A stretch of DNA of 30,593 nucleotides from a virus. The DNA lies in the IMG/VR virus record IMGVR_UViG_3300022752_004592, positions 1 through 30,593 of that record, one strand, 5' to 3'. Below the pieces are notes generated by a model. That model did not search any database. It was given only the letters and a program-made list of their open reading frames with translations, and had not been told where the DNA came from. Positions within the stretch are counted from its first letter, which is position 1. Each line of letters begins with the position of its first letter. Positions 1 through 6,684 of the stretch are shown here, piece after piece. The translations under genes and the position numbers were made by a program.

Positions 1-163
1 AGGGGCTGGGCACTTAAACCTGTTATTAAGGGGACTAAACCCCTCAGGTAGTCTCTGAACCTTCCTCAAGTGTACTTGAGGCTTGGCTGCTGATTGCCTT
101 TCGGTTTCCAGCAATTCACCCAGTTTCGTCAATACTCTTACGAGTAAGGGACACCGATTAGTT
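1..163 (-). other. Group I intron in psbA (3' part outside window)
   Basis: Self-splicing intron RNA interrupting psbA. Reading the minus strand, the exon ends GACATT and pairs with an internal guide GGTGTC (155-150), giving a 6-bp P1 with the expected U-G pair at the splice site and loop AACTAATC. Next come a P2-like CTTAC/GTAAG hairpin, a P element AATTGCTGG (116-108), a CC-GAAA-GG P5 tetraloop, a Q element containing AATCAGCAGCC (95-80), an 8-bp P6 hairpin (81-64) and an R element GTTCAGAGACTAC (60-48). A 3' splice site and a clear S element are not visible, so the end lies left of the window. Without splicing, D1 would stop two codons past the exon (AAC TAA). Group I introns are known in psbA of marine cyanophages such as S-PM2. 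No endonuclease reading frame is seen in the visible part. Confidence 0.9.
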
Positions 164-343
164 AATGTCTACGGGAGGAGCACCGATGAATGCGACGATG
201 AAACAAGTGGTTGCAGCAAGCAACGTTGGAATCATCAAAACACCGAACCAACCAACATAAAGGCGGTTGTCGGTTGAAGTAACCCACTGGCAAAATTCTT
301 GCCAGAGGTTAGTAGATTGTCTTTGTGAAATAGTAGCAATCAT
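164..343 (-). CDS. psbA: Photosystem II D1 protein, exon 1 (partial)
   Basis: N-terminal 60 residues of the D1 reaction-centre core protein, which cyanophages express to keep host photosynthesis running during infection. The sequence shows the D1 signature [25 protein letters not shown], the first transmembrane helix (about residues 34-53) and the APPVDI motif, where the family continues D/N-GIREP. Here the frame runs straight into a stop because a group I intron starts after the ATT codon at 164, so the rest of the gene lies past the left edge. The ATG at 343 matches the usual D1 start. No Shine-Dalgarno sequence lies directly before it; the leader instead carries hairpins with GGAGG in the loops. 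Identification is certain; only the exon boundary is inferred. Confidence 0.97.
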
Positions 344-368
344 TTTTTCGTTAAAGGGGTAGGTAGTA

Positions 369-456
369 GTTCAGGAGGTGCTGAACGATAAAAGTATTCC
401 TATGCAACCCTCCTGCATAGGTATGAGAGACTATGTTTAACCTCCCCATAGGTCTC
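369..456 (-). promoter_or_regulatory. psbA 5' leader with three hairpins
   Basis: The psbA leader (about 160 nt) can fold into three consecutive hairpins. From the promoter side: 456-427 (GAGACCTATG paired with CATAGTCTC, one bulged base, loop including GGGGAGG), 421-399 (perfect 8-bp stem CCTATGCA/TGCATAGG, loop GGAGGGT) and 386-369 (6-bp stem GTTCAG/CTGAAC, loop CACCTC). The GGAGG-type loops are complementary to the CACCTC loop and to TCCTCCACCT at 470-461, so alternative pairings or loop-loop contacts are possible. Function is unknown; mRNA stability or translational control of psbA is inferred. Confidence 0.6.
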
Positions 457-509
457 GGTTAGGTGGAGGACAACATTAAAGATTTGTTACATTCCTTAAC
501 TTGTTGATG

Positions 510-543
510 TATTTATCATAGCATTGTTAGGAAATCCTGTCAA
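510..543 (-). promoter_or_regulatory. psbA promoter: sigma-70 site overlapping a late box
   Basis: On the minus strand TTGACA (543-538) is followed after exactly 17 nt by TATGAT (520-515), a host sigma-70 type promoter. The last bases of the -10 box are shared with GATAAATA (517-510), a match to the T4-like late promoter. Both would start psbA at nearly the same place, suggesting expression both early and late in infection. Confidence 0.75.
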
Positions 544-564
544 TAGGCAAAACAACCCAACTTC

Positions 565-572
565 AATAAATA
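565..572 (+). promoter_or_regulatory. Candidate late promoter for the plus-strand pair
   Basis: AATAAATA lies 20 bases upstream of the ATG at 593 and matches the late box in seven of eight positions. It would give a leader of about 15 nt. The region is AT-rich, so chance occurrence is possible. Confidence 0.45.
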
Positions 573-592
573 TTTTAAATCGCTTTCCCAAG

Positions 593-784
593 ATGCCACG
601 GGAATGGAATACTCCAATTCGGGAACCTTGGAATGGGCCCATACACAATGTCTTAAAGGCAATCGATAATCATACTCGTGAATATTTTACAAGCGGTGAT
701 GTGTGGCATTTAGAAAAAGCGGAAATGTTAAGATTATATTTGCACGAACTTAAAACTTGGATTCACAAACAAGAGGGAAGATGA
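593..784 (+). CDS. Small conserved cyanophage-type protein, unknown function
   Basis: A 63-residue soluble, mildly basic protein rich in Trp, starting MPREWNTPIREPWNGP and ending in a helical segment (DVWHLEKAEMLRLYLHELK). I chose the ATG at 593 over an in-frame ATG at 524 because the extra 23 residues are low in coding character and contain the candidate late promoter at 565-572. It overlaps the next gene by 4 nt (ATGA), so the two are translationally coupled. From memory, proteins of this type recur in marine T4-like phages; no function can be read from the sequence. It is one of only two plus-strand genes here and sits between divergent psbA and the convergent lysozyme gene. Confidence 0.75.
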   Translation: MPREWNTPIREPWNGPIHNVLKAIDNHTREYFTSGDVWHLEKAEMLRLYLHELKTWIHKQEGR

Positions 785-1020
785 AACTCAATTTAACCAA
801 ACTTATTTTTATAATTTGTTTGTCGATTATTGGATTTGTGGGAATTAATTTTATTTCTTGCAACTTTATATTCCCAGGATCAATTAATGGAGCAAATGCA
901 TTGGGCAAATTAAAAAATCCTCCTCCCTTAGATTGCAAAGAATCTGAGAAAAAAGGATATGAAACTTTATTAACAATTTTAACAACAGTAATTGCTTTAA
1001 GAACCAAAGTTGAGGATTAA
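781..1020 (+). CDS. Small membrane-anchored protein, unknown function
   Basis: A 79-residue protein with an N-terminal hydrophobic helix (about residues 7-26, LIFIICLSIIGFVGINFIS) followed by a Cys at 26, then a short polar segment (NGANALGKLKNPPPLDCKESEKK) and a second weakly hydrophobic helix (about 61-75). The Cys could mark a lipoprotein signal, although Phe at -3 is unusual for a lipobox. It starts at the ATG that overlaps the upstream stop. It converges on the lysozyme gene and the two stop codons overlap by 4 nt. Position beside a lysozyme would fit a holin or spanin role, but the sequence does not prove it; a plain membrane protein of unknown role is equally possible. Confidence 0.75.
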   Translation: MKLNLTKLIFIICLSIIGFVGINFISCNFIFPGSINGANALGKLKNPPPLDCKESEKKGYETLLTILTTVIALRTKVED

Positions 1021-1472
1021 GAAACCCAGAGTTTACCTTCTGCTTTTCTTCTTCTAAGTAATCCTGCTTCAACATTACTACCAGGATTACGATACATTTC
1101 AAGAGTTGCAGGAATTGTTTTCCAATCTTTTTCTTTTAATTTTTTGGTAATCGTATTGAATCCAGGAGCGTTAAAAAAATCAGCACCAAGATTATATGCA
1201 AAAGAAAGCAATGCTCCTTTTTGATTATCATTCATTTCACCCCAATAAGGAATCTTGGAAAGTTTAGGAAGAAAACGATTCAATATATCATGCTCTAAAA
1301 GACGATCAGCATATTCTTGCGTAATGACTTGATCTCTTTTAAAAGGCGTATTATTAAAGTCTCTTGTGCTTCCCCACCCAATTGTGATTGGAAGTCCTCC
1401 TGTTAGAGGATCTGGATATGCCTTTAAATGGCACCCCTCAAATTCTTTAATTAACTTGATCCCAGATTTCAT
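1017..1472 (-). CDS. Phage lysozyme, GH24 family endolysin
   Basis: A 151-residue muramidase that cleaves peptidoglycan glycan strands at lysis. The family motif is plain: IKEFEGCHLKAYPD followed by PITIGWGST, with predicted catalytic residues Glu12, Asp21 and Thr30 corresponding to the E-D-T triad of T4 lysozyme. Further matches are the NQKGALLSFAYNLGADFF helix region and the C-terminal GLLRRRKAEGKLW. Length is close to T4 lysozyme (164). There is no signal peptide or SAR helix, so a holin is needed for release. It begins with an ATGA overlap with the C39-like peptidase gene upstream, and both are downstream of a late promoter at 2183-2190. Confidence 0.95.
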   Translation of the reverse strand: MKSGIKLIKEFEGCHLKAYPDPLTGGLPITIGWGSTRDFNNTPFKRDQVITQEYADRLLEHDILNRFLPKLSKIPYWGEMNDNQKGALLSFAYNLGADFFNAPGFNTITKKLKEKDWKTIPATLEMYRNPGSNVEAGLLRRRKAEGKLWVS

Positions 1473-2161
1473 AAGAAAATCCTACCCCACCCATCGTTTC
1501 CATTTGGACACCAACGAGCAACTAATTCAGACTTCTTATAGATAGCACCCTTACCATTATAAACATCCCCAGTATAACCATCGTTAAGTGATCCATAAGG
1601 ATCATTTACAATATAATCACCACCTTCTGTCTTACCAACTACAACGACCATGTGGCCGCCAGTAGGATTAGACAAAGAACCTCTATGGAGAATGCCAATA
1701 ACCACAGGCCGTGCAGCAGACAACTCACGATCAAGATCTGCGAAAGACAGATCGTAACTAAACTCAGAACGGACACCGTAGTTAGACAATACTTTTGTTT
1801 GAACTTCGTGATCTGTTGTATCACCGATTGCAAAGACGTTGCGAACATACGCATCATCTCCTTTTACTCCTATTAAAGTACCTGGTTTAAAATACTGAAG
1901 ACACATTGCACAACTGGAACTATTACAGGTGCGTGATGCATCCGTATAATTATCAGTCTGTGGATAATAAGGAACATCTAAATGAATAGATGTCTTTGGT
2001 TTTTCTACTTTGGTTCTGTAAATACGAACCCAATTTGCACTATCCTCAAGCAGTGCCGCAGCATACTTCTCAATATTTGATCGAAGTTCATCTACTGCGG
2101 CAACATGCTTTGGATTTTTTGCATCATAATTCTTAAAAAAGTTATGCAAATCTATTTTCAT
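1469..2161 (-). CDS. C39-like papain-fold cysteine peptidase
   Basis: A 230-residue protein with a Peptidase_C39-like domain from about residue 60. The entry motif DVPYYPQTDN is followed by TCNSSSCAM with the likely nucleophile Cys79, then GGHMVVVVG with His170 and NDPYG with Asp187, giving a full Cys-His-Asp triad. Related phage and bacterial proteins are cell-wall or peptide-cleaving enzymes. Coupling by ATGA to the lysozyme gene suggests a shared role, perhaps cutting peptide cross-links while the lysozyme cuts glycan; this is inference. Residues 1-55 are a helical extension without recognised motif. No signal peptide. Expected to be expressed late from the box directly after hli. Confidence 0.85.
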   Translation of the reverse strand: MKIDLHNFFKNYDAKNPKHVAAVDELRSNIEKYAAALLEDSANWVRIYRTKVEKPKTSIHLDVPYYPQTDNYTDASRTCNSSSCAMCLQYFKPGTLIGVKGDDAYVRNVFAIGDTTDHEVQTKVLSNYGVRSEFSYDLSFADLDRELSAARPVVIGILHRGSLSNPTGGHMVVVVGKTEGGDYIVNDPYGSLNDGYTGDVYNGKGAIYKKSELVARWCPNGNDGWGRIFL

Positions 2162-2182
2162 ACAAATCTCTTTTATGCCCTC

Positions 2183-2190
2183 TATTTATT
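2183..2190 (-). promoter_or_regulatory. Late promoter for the lysis pair
   Basis: AATAAATA on the minus strand directly follows the hli stop codon (2193-2191) and lies 22 nt before the C39-like peptidase start. It matches the late box in seven of eight positions and would separate late lysis genes from early hli. Confidence 0.6.
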
Positions 2191-2400
2191 TCACCATAAC
2201 CCAGGAATAATCTGTCCTGTCAGAGCATACGCACCAAGAGCAGCAATTACTCCCAGCATCGCAAAACGTCCATTCAGTTTTTCTGCACGTTCGCTATAAG
2301 TTTCTTGTTCGTGTCTCATTTTATCTTCCTCTGTAATATACATTTTAGGTTCTTTGGCGAACATATTTTGGCGTCCACCATCTTCAGTCGTAACAGTCAT
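2191..2400 (-). CDS. hli: High-light-inducible protein (chlorophyll-binding helix)
   Basis: A 69-residue thylakoid membrane protein of the Hli/Scp family, which binds chlorophyll and carotenoid and protects photosystems from excess light. The diagnostic helix is ERAEKLNGRFAMLGVIAALGAYALTG (residues about 37-63, ExxNGRxAMxG motif), followed by IIPG. Residues 1-36 form a polar N-terminal extension typical of phage copies. It has its own strong sigma-70 promoter and so is probably made early, in keeping with a role in sustaining host photosynthesis together with psbA. The family assignment is firm. Confidence 0.97.
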   Translation of the reverse strand: MTVTTEDGGRQNMFAKEPKMYITEEDKMRHEQETYSERAEKLNGRFAMLGVIAALGAYALTGQIIPGLW

Positions 2401-2427
2401 TAGTGCTTTATTAAATTTTACAACAGT

Positions 2428-2456
2428 ATTATATAGAATAAAAGAGAGGGTGTCAA
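2428..2456 (-). promoter_or_regulatory. Sigma-70 promoter for hli
   Basis: TTGACA (2456-2451), 17 nt, TATAAT (2433-2428): a perfect consensus. The -35 box overlaps the stop codon of the last glycosyltransferase gene. Confidence 0.9.
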
Positions 2457-3265
2457 GTTTTTTCTTCCATGGACGGTTTAGTAACTGGTCTCATGTAATG
2501 ATCGTAGTAATCGAAATCCAACAGCACACTAATCGGAATAGAATGTCCATTCTCTTGCCAAAATTTCATAATTGCTTCTACGTTATGCTTGTGAAAAACT
2601 TCGATGTGATCTTGATGAATATTTGAAGCAAAATCATATCGATATAGGAAAAGAGGCATTGAATAAGTTTTGCCGGCATTAAAGAGAATCTCATCAGCAA
2701 CAGCACGAGGTTTCACACCATTATCCGTCTTATACTTGTCACCTCTAAAATGAAGATCTGCTAATTTTTGTGCATATCTTCGAGTGAATACATTACAAAC
2801 CGTACAAAAATTTGTGATAATTCTTGGATGCAAATTTGCTACTAGATTTCCAGTGCTAGTAATTGATAGTTGCAAACAATCCCAATCATATGGAAGGCTT
2901 TCCATAAAAAGTTTCCATGTAAATGGCCACCACTGCACAGTATCAAAGATAATATCATCTTCGCATATAATTGCAACTTCATCATCAGTTTCTTCGAGAA
3001 AATAACGAAGTGCTTTTAAATGAGAAAGTGTGCATCCCATTTCAGATTGAGACATTCCTCCTGGAAAATTACCTTCTAGGTATACACTTAGATCTTCCTT
3101 TCTTCCATCAAATCCAGAAATTCTAGTATTTGGGATTTCATAGAATTCAAAAAGTTTTTCTGCTTTTTCTTTTCTTTCAACATCACTATCAAGATTAATC
3201 CAATATAATGGACCAAATCCTTTCAACTTTTTCTTCACTGTAGAAGTATTAATTGGGTCAGTCAT
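2453..3265 (-). CDS. Glycosyltransferase family 25 (LPS-type)
   Basis: A 270-residue GT-A glycosyltransferase of the GT25 type, a family that adds galactose or glucose to lipooligosaccharide or protein. Seen motifs are YWINLDSDVERKEK (21-34), GCTLSHLKAL (77-86) and a metal-binding EDD at 102-104, followed by a CNVFTRRYAQKL segment typical of the family's second half. It is the last gene of the glycan operon and overlaps the preceding GT25 gene by ATGA. The two GT25 genes are adjacent but only the N-terminal motifs are clearly shared, so they are distant paralogues or separate acquisitions. Acceptor and donor cannot be inferred. Confidence 0.88.
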   Translation of the reverse strand: MTDPINTSTVKKKLKGFGPLYWINLDSDVERKEKAEKLFEFYEIPNTRISGFDGRKEDLSVYLEGNFPGGMSQSEMGCTLSHLKALRYFLEETDDEVAIICEDDIIFDTVQWWPFTWKLFMESLPYDWDCLQLSITSTGNLVANLHPRIITNFCTVCNVFTRRYAQKLADLHFRGDKYKTDNGVKPRAVADEILFNAGKTYSMPLFLYRYDFASNIHQDHIEVFHKHNVEAIMKFWQENGHSIPISVLLDFDYYDHYMRPVTKPSMEEKT

Positions 3266-3900
3266 AGTAATAAAATTGGTTCTGATCTAATGATTGATGG
3301 TTCAGTTACCTCTGCGATGCTTTGAGTAGTTCTATACTTTCTCAAGTCATGATAGGTGTGTGGTTTATTATAATTGTCTTGATAGAACATCGGATTATTT
3401 AAAGCATATACTTCATAATACTTTTCTATTTCCGCAATTGATTTATCAAAATGTTGATTTACTTTATATCCACAGTGAAATGCAATATTCTTTACCATAT
3501 TAGCATACTCATCCGACAAATACAACATCGCATGAGTTGATAACATATTATAAACTCTGCTTATATCTTCTGTAGCTTGCTCATATAAGACACAAGAAAT
3601 GTTTCCATTATAATATCCAAATCCAGAAACTCCCAAATAAACAAAATCAATGTCATTAGGAACACCCAACTCAATAACTTCATTTTTTAAGGCACAATCA
3701 TCCTCCAAAACGATGAATGGTGCCTTCAATCCTTCAGACAAAATCTTGTAGTGACTCTTTTCACATCCCCACTTTTCCTCTACTGCAGGGAATCTTTCAT
3801 AATTAAAATCTAAATTTGAAAGCATGGTTTCCATACTTTCTCTTTTTTCCTCATCTTTATCAAGATTAATATAATAAGTTTTAATTTCTTTCAGTTTCAT
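3262..3900 (-). CDS. Glycosyltransferase family 25-like
   Basis: A 212-residue GT25-like protein. It has the N-terminal YYINLDKDEEKRE (9-21), WGCEKSHYKIL (44-54, equivalent to GC-LSH) and LEDDCA with the metal-binding acidic motif at 66-68. It is shorter than its neighbour and the C-terminal half is divergent, ending in a His- and Tyr-rich stretch (MFYQDNYNKPHTYHDL). Both ends overlap neighbours by ATGA, so it is translated within the 14-gene glycan run. The family is probable; sugar specificity is unknown. Confidence 0.8.
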   Translation of the reverse strand: MKLKEIKTYYINLDKDEEKRESMETMLSNLDFNYERFPAVEEKWGCEKSHYKILSEGLKAPFIVLEDDCALKNEVIELGVPNDIDFVYLGVSGFGYYNGNISCVLYEQATEDISRVYNMLSTHAMLYLSDEYANMVKNIAFHCGYKVNQHFDKSIAEIEKYYEVYALNNPMFYQDNYNKPHTYHDLRKYRTTQSIAEVTEPSIIRSEPILLL

Positions 3901-4934
3901 AAGTTATCGTAAATATTTTTCCACTGTGTCAAAACTTTTTTTTCCAACTTTTCAGATGCTTCTGCACAATTTTCAGCAATACCCTCTTGAGAATTTTTAA
4001 TTGCCTCAACGAGAGAAGGAATTTGTTTAAAACTATTGTAATAGTATCTGCAGTTTATAAACTCTTCATCATACCATGCACACAGATTTAAGATAGAATC
4101 ATCAAAGTTTGCTGGAGCTAAAGCAATTCCATATCCTTCTTTCTTCCACAAAGAAGTTAAAAATTCTTTAGAGGGCAATATTGCAGGCACTCCCGCGTGA
4201 ATTAATTCATAAGCAATTAATTTTGAAATTTGCTCGGGAAGAATGTGAAAACAATAATAGTTGTCTCTTAAATCATTCCAATCTTTATATCTACCATCTT
4301 CACCACCACCAACCGTAAGACCCATTTCTTCCAGATTCTTTCTCATATTGGTAAACTTATTGTCATTCCAATAGCGAGATACCCAGATATCTTTTTTATT
4401 TGATGTATCTGAAGAAGAAAAATCTCGATAAATTTCAAACCCATTCAACTCAGAAATTGACCACTTACCAAGAGGAGTGATAGTTTCCCAATTATCAGTA
4501 CGAATTCCATTTGCATTACACCAAACTTTTTCAAATTCTGTGTAAGCCACTATAGTTACATTGTCATAATCATTTGCTTTGTCAAACAAGAGAGTCCATT
4601 CACCATCTTGCCAAATCTCATAATTATATCGATTGCAAATCCAAATAACAAGTTTCCCTGTAAATTCTTCAATGTTTTCTAAAATGACACGACTGATTGG
4701 CGTAGTATCTGAAGTTAAAACTACATCAAAAGAATTAAGATAATCTTTTGCTTCTTTCCAAACAATATTGGCAAGTGGTTTACTAACTCGATAAGTTTCA
4801 ATAGGATTAATAATTTCTAAAGTTTCACTCAATTTTTGAAAATTTAAAGAGGTAACTTCATGCCCCAGTTTTTCCAAAATATATTGCTTATCTTTTAAGC
4901 ACCCATAGTGTTGAGATAAATGTAAGATTTTCAT
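3897..4934 (-). CDS. Putative GT-B glycosyltransferase
   Basis: A 345-residue protein with the architecture of a GT-B glycosyltransferase. The N-terminal half opens MKILHLSQHYGC and has alternating beta strands and helices (VVLTSDTTPISRV, KLVIWICNRYN). The C-terminal half has a Rossmann-like region with VSRYWNDNKF and the nucleotide-sugar site pattern PEQISKLIAYELIHAGVPAILP (about residues 233-255), which resembles the C-terminal binding motif of GT1/GT4-like enzymes and of family 10-like fucosyltransferases. It sits in the glycan operon with ATGA overlaps at both ends. Fold assignment is moderately supported; donor and acceptor are unknown. Confidence 0.7.
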   Translation of the reverse strand: MKILHLSQHYGCLKDKQYILEKLGHEVTSLNFQKLSETLEIINPIETYRVSKPLANIVWKEAKDYLNSFDVVLTSDTTPISRVILENIEEFTGKLVIWICNRYNYEIWQDGEWTLLFDKANDYDNVTIVAYTEFEKVWCNANGIRTDNWETITPLGKWSISELNGFEIYRDFSSSDTSNKKDIWVSRYWNDNKFTNMRKNLEEMGLTVGGGEDGRYKDWNDLRDNYYCFHILPEQISKLIAYELIHAGVPAILPSKEFLTSLWKKEGYGIALAPANFDDSILNLCAWYDEEFINCRYYYNSFKQIPSLVEAIKNSQEGIAENCAEASEKLEKKVLTQWKNIYDNL

Positions 4935-5830
4935 AGATTTTCTTTAATCCAAGTTTCAAGGTTTACCTGAGGAGTCCATTCATAAACAGATTTAATTTTG
5001 TGAATATTAGCGCAACTAAATCGTGCTTCAGCAGGACGTGGTGGAATGTGTGTATGATTATCAGATATCATGCTCGCAATTTTTTTAATTGAAAAATTTA
5101 CTCCGGTACCAACATTATAAACTTCACCATATGTATTCGTGTCAATTGTTGCTGCTTTGATGTTTGCATTTACGATATCAGAAACGTGAATAAAATCACG
5201 AGTTTGATTTCCATCGCCAACAATTGTTAAACTCTCACCATTATCTTTTTGTCTTTTGAAAATTCCAATGACGGGTGCATATTGCCCCGATGCTGGTTGT
5301 CTTGGACCATAGGCATTAAAATACCGAAGAGAAACTGTGCTTAAACCATACAAATCAAAATACAATTTCATCAAATTCTCTCCAGAAAATTTAGAGAGAG
5401 AATAAGTATTCAGTGTTTCAACTGGCATAGTTTCGACACAAACTTTATCCGTGCTTCCGTAAAGTGCAGATGTAGAAGAAAACACAACTCGTTTAACTCT
5501 TGCTAAACGTGCTGCTTCTAAAATATGATAGGTTGCATTGATGTTATTTGAATATGATTGCATTGGATTTTCAATACAGTATTGTATTGAAACATCTGCT
5601 GCTAAATGAAAAACATAATCTGCTTCAGCACACAATTCTTTAACTATAGGAAAATTAATTGAATTTGACAAGTCAAGATAAAAATTCGATGCTTTAGAAT
5701 TTGTATGGTAATTTTGATTGCTCTTTGATGATTTATTATCAATTACAAAAACTTTATGTCCAAGATCGACAAGTCTATCAACAATATTTGATCCAATAAA
5801 TCCATGTCCTCCAGTAACGATGGATCTCAT
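4931..5830 (-). CDS. NAD-dependent nucleotide-sugar epimerase/dehydratase
   Basis: A 299-residue extended short-chain dehydrogenase acting on nucleotide-sugars, closest in motif to UDP-glucose or UDP-GlcNAc 4-epimerases. It has the Rossmann TGGHGFIGS (6-14), VFHLAADVS (73-81), the catalytic SST at 118-120 and Y143-x-x-x-K147 (YSLSK), then LRYFNAYGPRQ and GDGNQTRDFIHVSDI, all typical of the GalE/WbpP group. It would supply an epimerised sugar for the glycosyltransferases in the same run. The N-terminal MRSIVTGG leaves no room for a longer start. Substrate is uncertain; 4,6-dehydratase activity is less likely because the active-site pattern is SST-Y rather than TDE-Y. Confidence 0.92.
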   Translation of the reverse strand: MRSIVTGGHGFIGSNIVDRLVDLGHKVFVIDNKSSKSNQNYHTNSKASNFYLDLSNSINFPIVKELCAEADYVFHLAADVSIQYCIENPMQSYSNNINATYHILEAARLARVKRVVFSSTSALYGSTDKVCVETMPVETLNTYSLSKFSGENLMKLYFDLYGLSTVSLRYFNAYGPRQPASGQYAPVIGIFKRQKDNGESLTIVGDGNQTRDFIHVSDIVNANIKAATIDTNTYGEVYNVGTGVNFSIKKIASMISDNHTHIPPRPAEARFSCANIHKIKSVYEWTPQVNLETWIKENL

Positions 5831-6684
5831 AATACCTCCATGATTGTATTAACACGGTTTAAATAAGTGTGATTATGTTTTATAAACAACATTGCTTGCG
5901 GCATATAAACTCTTTTTGCAAATAAAGAATCTAACATATTTTGATAAAGCTCTTGTGGATTTGATCCAAAGACTACATGATCACCAAAGACTCTTTTGAC
6001 ATTGATAGAGTTTGTGCCCACAACTTGTCCATAACTAATCGTTTTAAAAATCCTGCATGGTATATATCCAACTTTAATGTGATGATAATTTCGAAAGTCG
6101 GGACAGAGAAATGAATCTCGAATCAATTCACGATTCTCTTCATCACTCACTCCACGATATAGTCTAAGTTGTTTATCATGATCTTGCAGAATTGATCCAA
6201 ATTCTTGAGCAAATTCAAGACCTTCTTCATACAAAGATCCAATATAATGCACATATTCTTTCGATTCGTCAAACTTACAATAATCCTTTTCATCAATTTC
6301 ATCAGGAAGCAAATCTGTTGCCCAACATTGATATAGGGTTTTAGTCTTGGAATCGAAGTAAGTTTGATCCTTTACCTTATCAAACTTCTCCACATCAACA
6401 ATATAATTGCCAAGATTTAATACATGATCAATGCCATCAAAAAAACTTGGTGAAATATGATGTGCAATATACTTGCAATCATTTCTCAAAGGCATTCCTC
6501 GTTTGACTTGATCTTCTGTAAAGAAAATGCAGTTTGAAAAGTCAAATCCAGAAACATCGTCTGTATGATCAAACCAAAAAACATCATATCCCAAAGACTT
6601 AAATGCTTTGAAATATGAATTATGAATATAAGAATGTGTGTGGGAATGTAATTTATGTCCCCAGATTATAATTTTATTATGCAT
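5827..6684 (-). CDS. Putative glycosyltransferase, GT-B like, unassigned family
   Basis: A 285-residue protein beginning MHNKIIIWGHKLHSHTHSYIH. I chose the ATG at 6684 rather than the in-frame ATG at 6723 because it gives an 8-nt overlap like the other junctions in the run and starts directly at a first beta strand. The body contains KSLGYDVFWFDHTDD, a central linker and a C-terminal segment IPCRIFKTISYGQVVGTNS-NVKRVFGD (about 215-245), resembling the donor-binding part of GT-B enzymes in which a Lys/Glu pair contacts the nucleotide. The opening is rich in His. No standard family can be named with confidence; context makes a sugar transfer role likely. Confidence 0.65.
   Translation of the reverse strand: MHNKIIIWGHKLHSHTHSYIHNSYFKAFKSLGYDVFWFDHTDDVSGFDFSNCIFFTEDQVKRGMPLRNDCKYIAHHISPSFFDGIDHVLNLGNYIVDVEKFDKVKDQTYFDSKTKTLYQCWATDLLPDEIDEKDYCKFDESKEYVHYIGSLYEEGLEFAQEFGSILQDHDKQLRLYRGVSDEENRELIRDSFLCPDFRNYHHIKVGYIPCRIFKTISYGQVVGTNSINVKRVFGDHVVFGSNPQELYQNMLDSLFAKRVYMPQAMLFIKHNHTYLNRVNTIMEVL

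Noticed and set aside
83-277. Open frame on the plus strand opposite psbA and the intron
   Set aside because: It lies antisense to clear D1 codons and the intron core and has no recognisable coding signature.
3927-3932. TTGACA on the minus strand upstream of the second GT25 gene
   Set aside because: The nearest -10-like sequence is TACGAT at 15 nt spacing; it falls inside codons and does not fit the 17-nt pattern of the other promoters.
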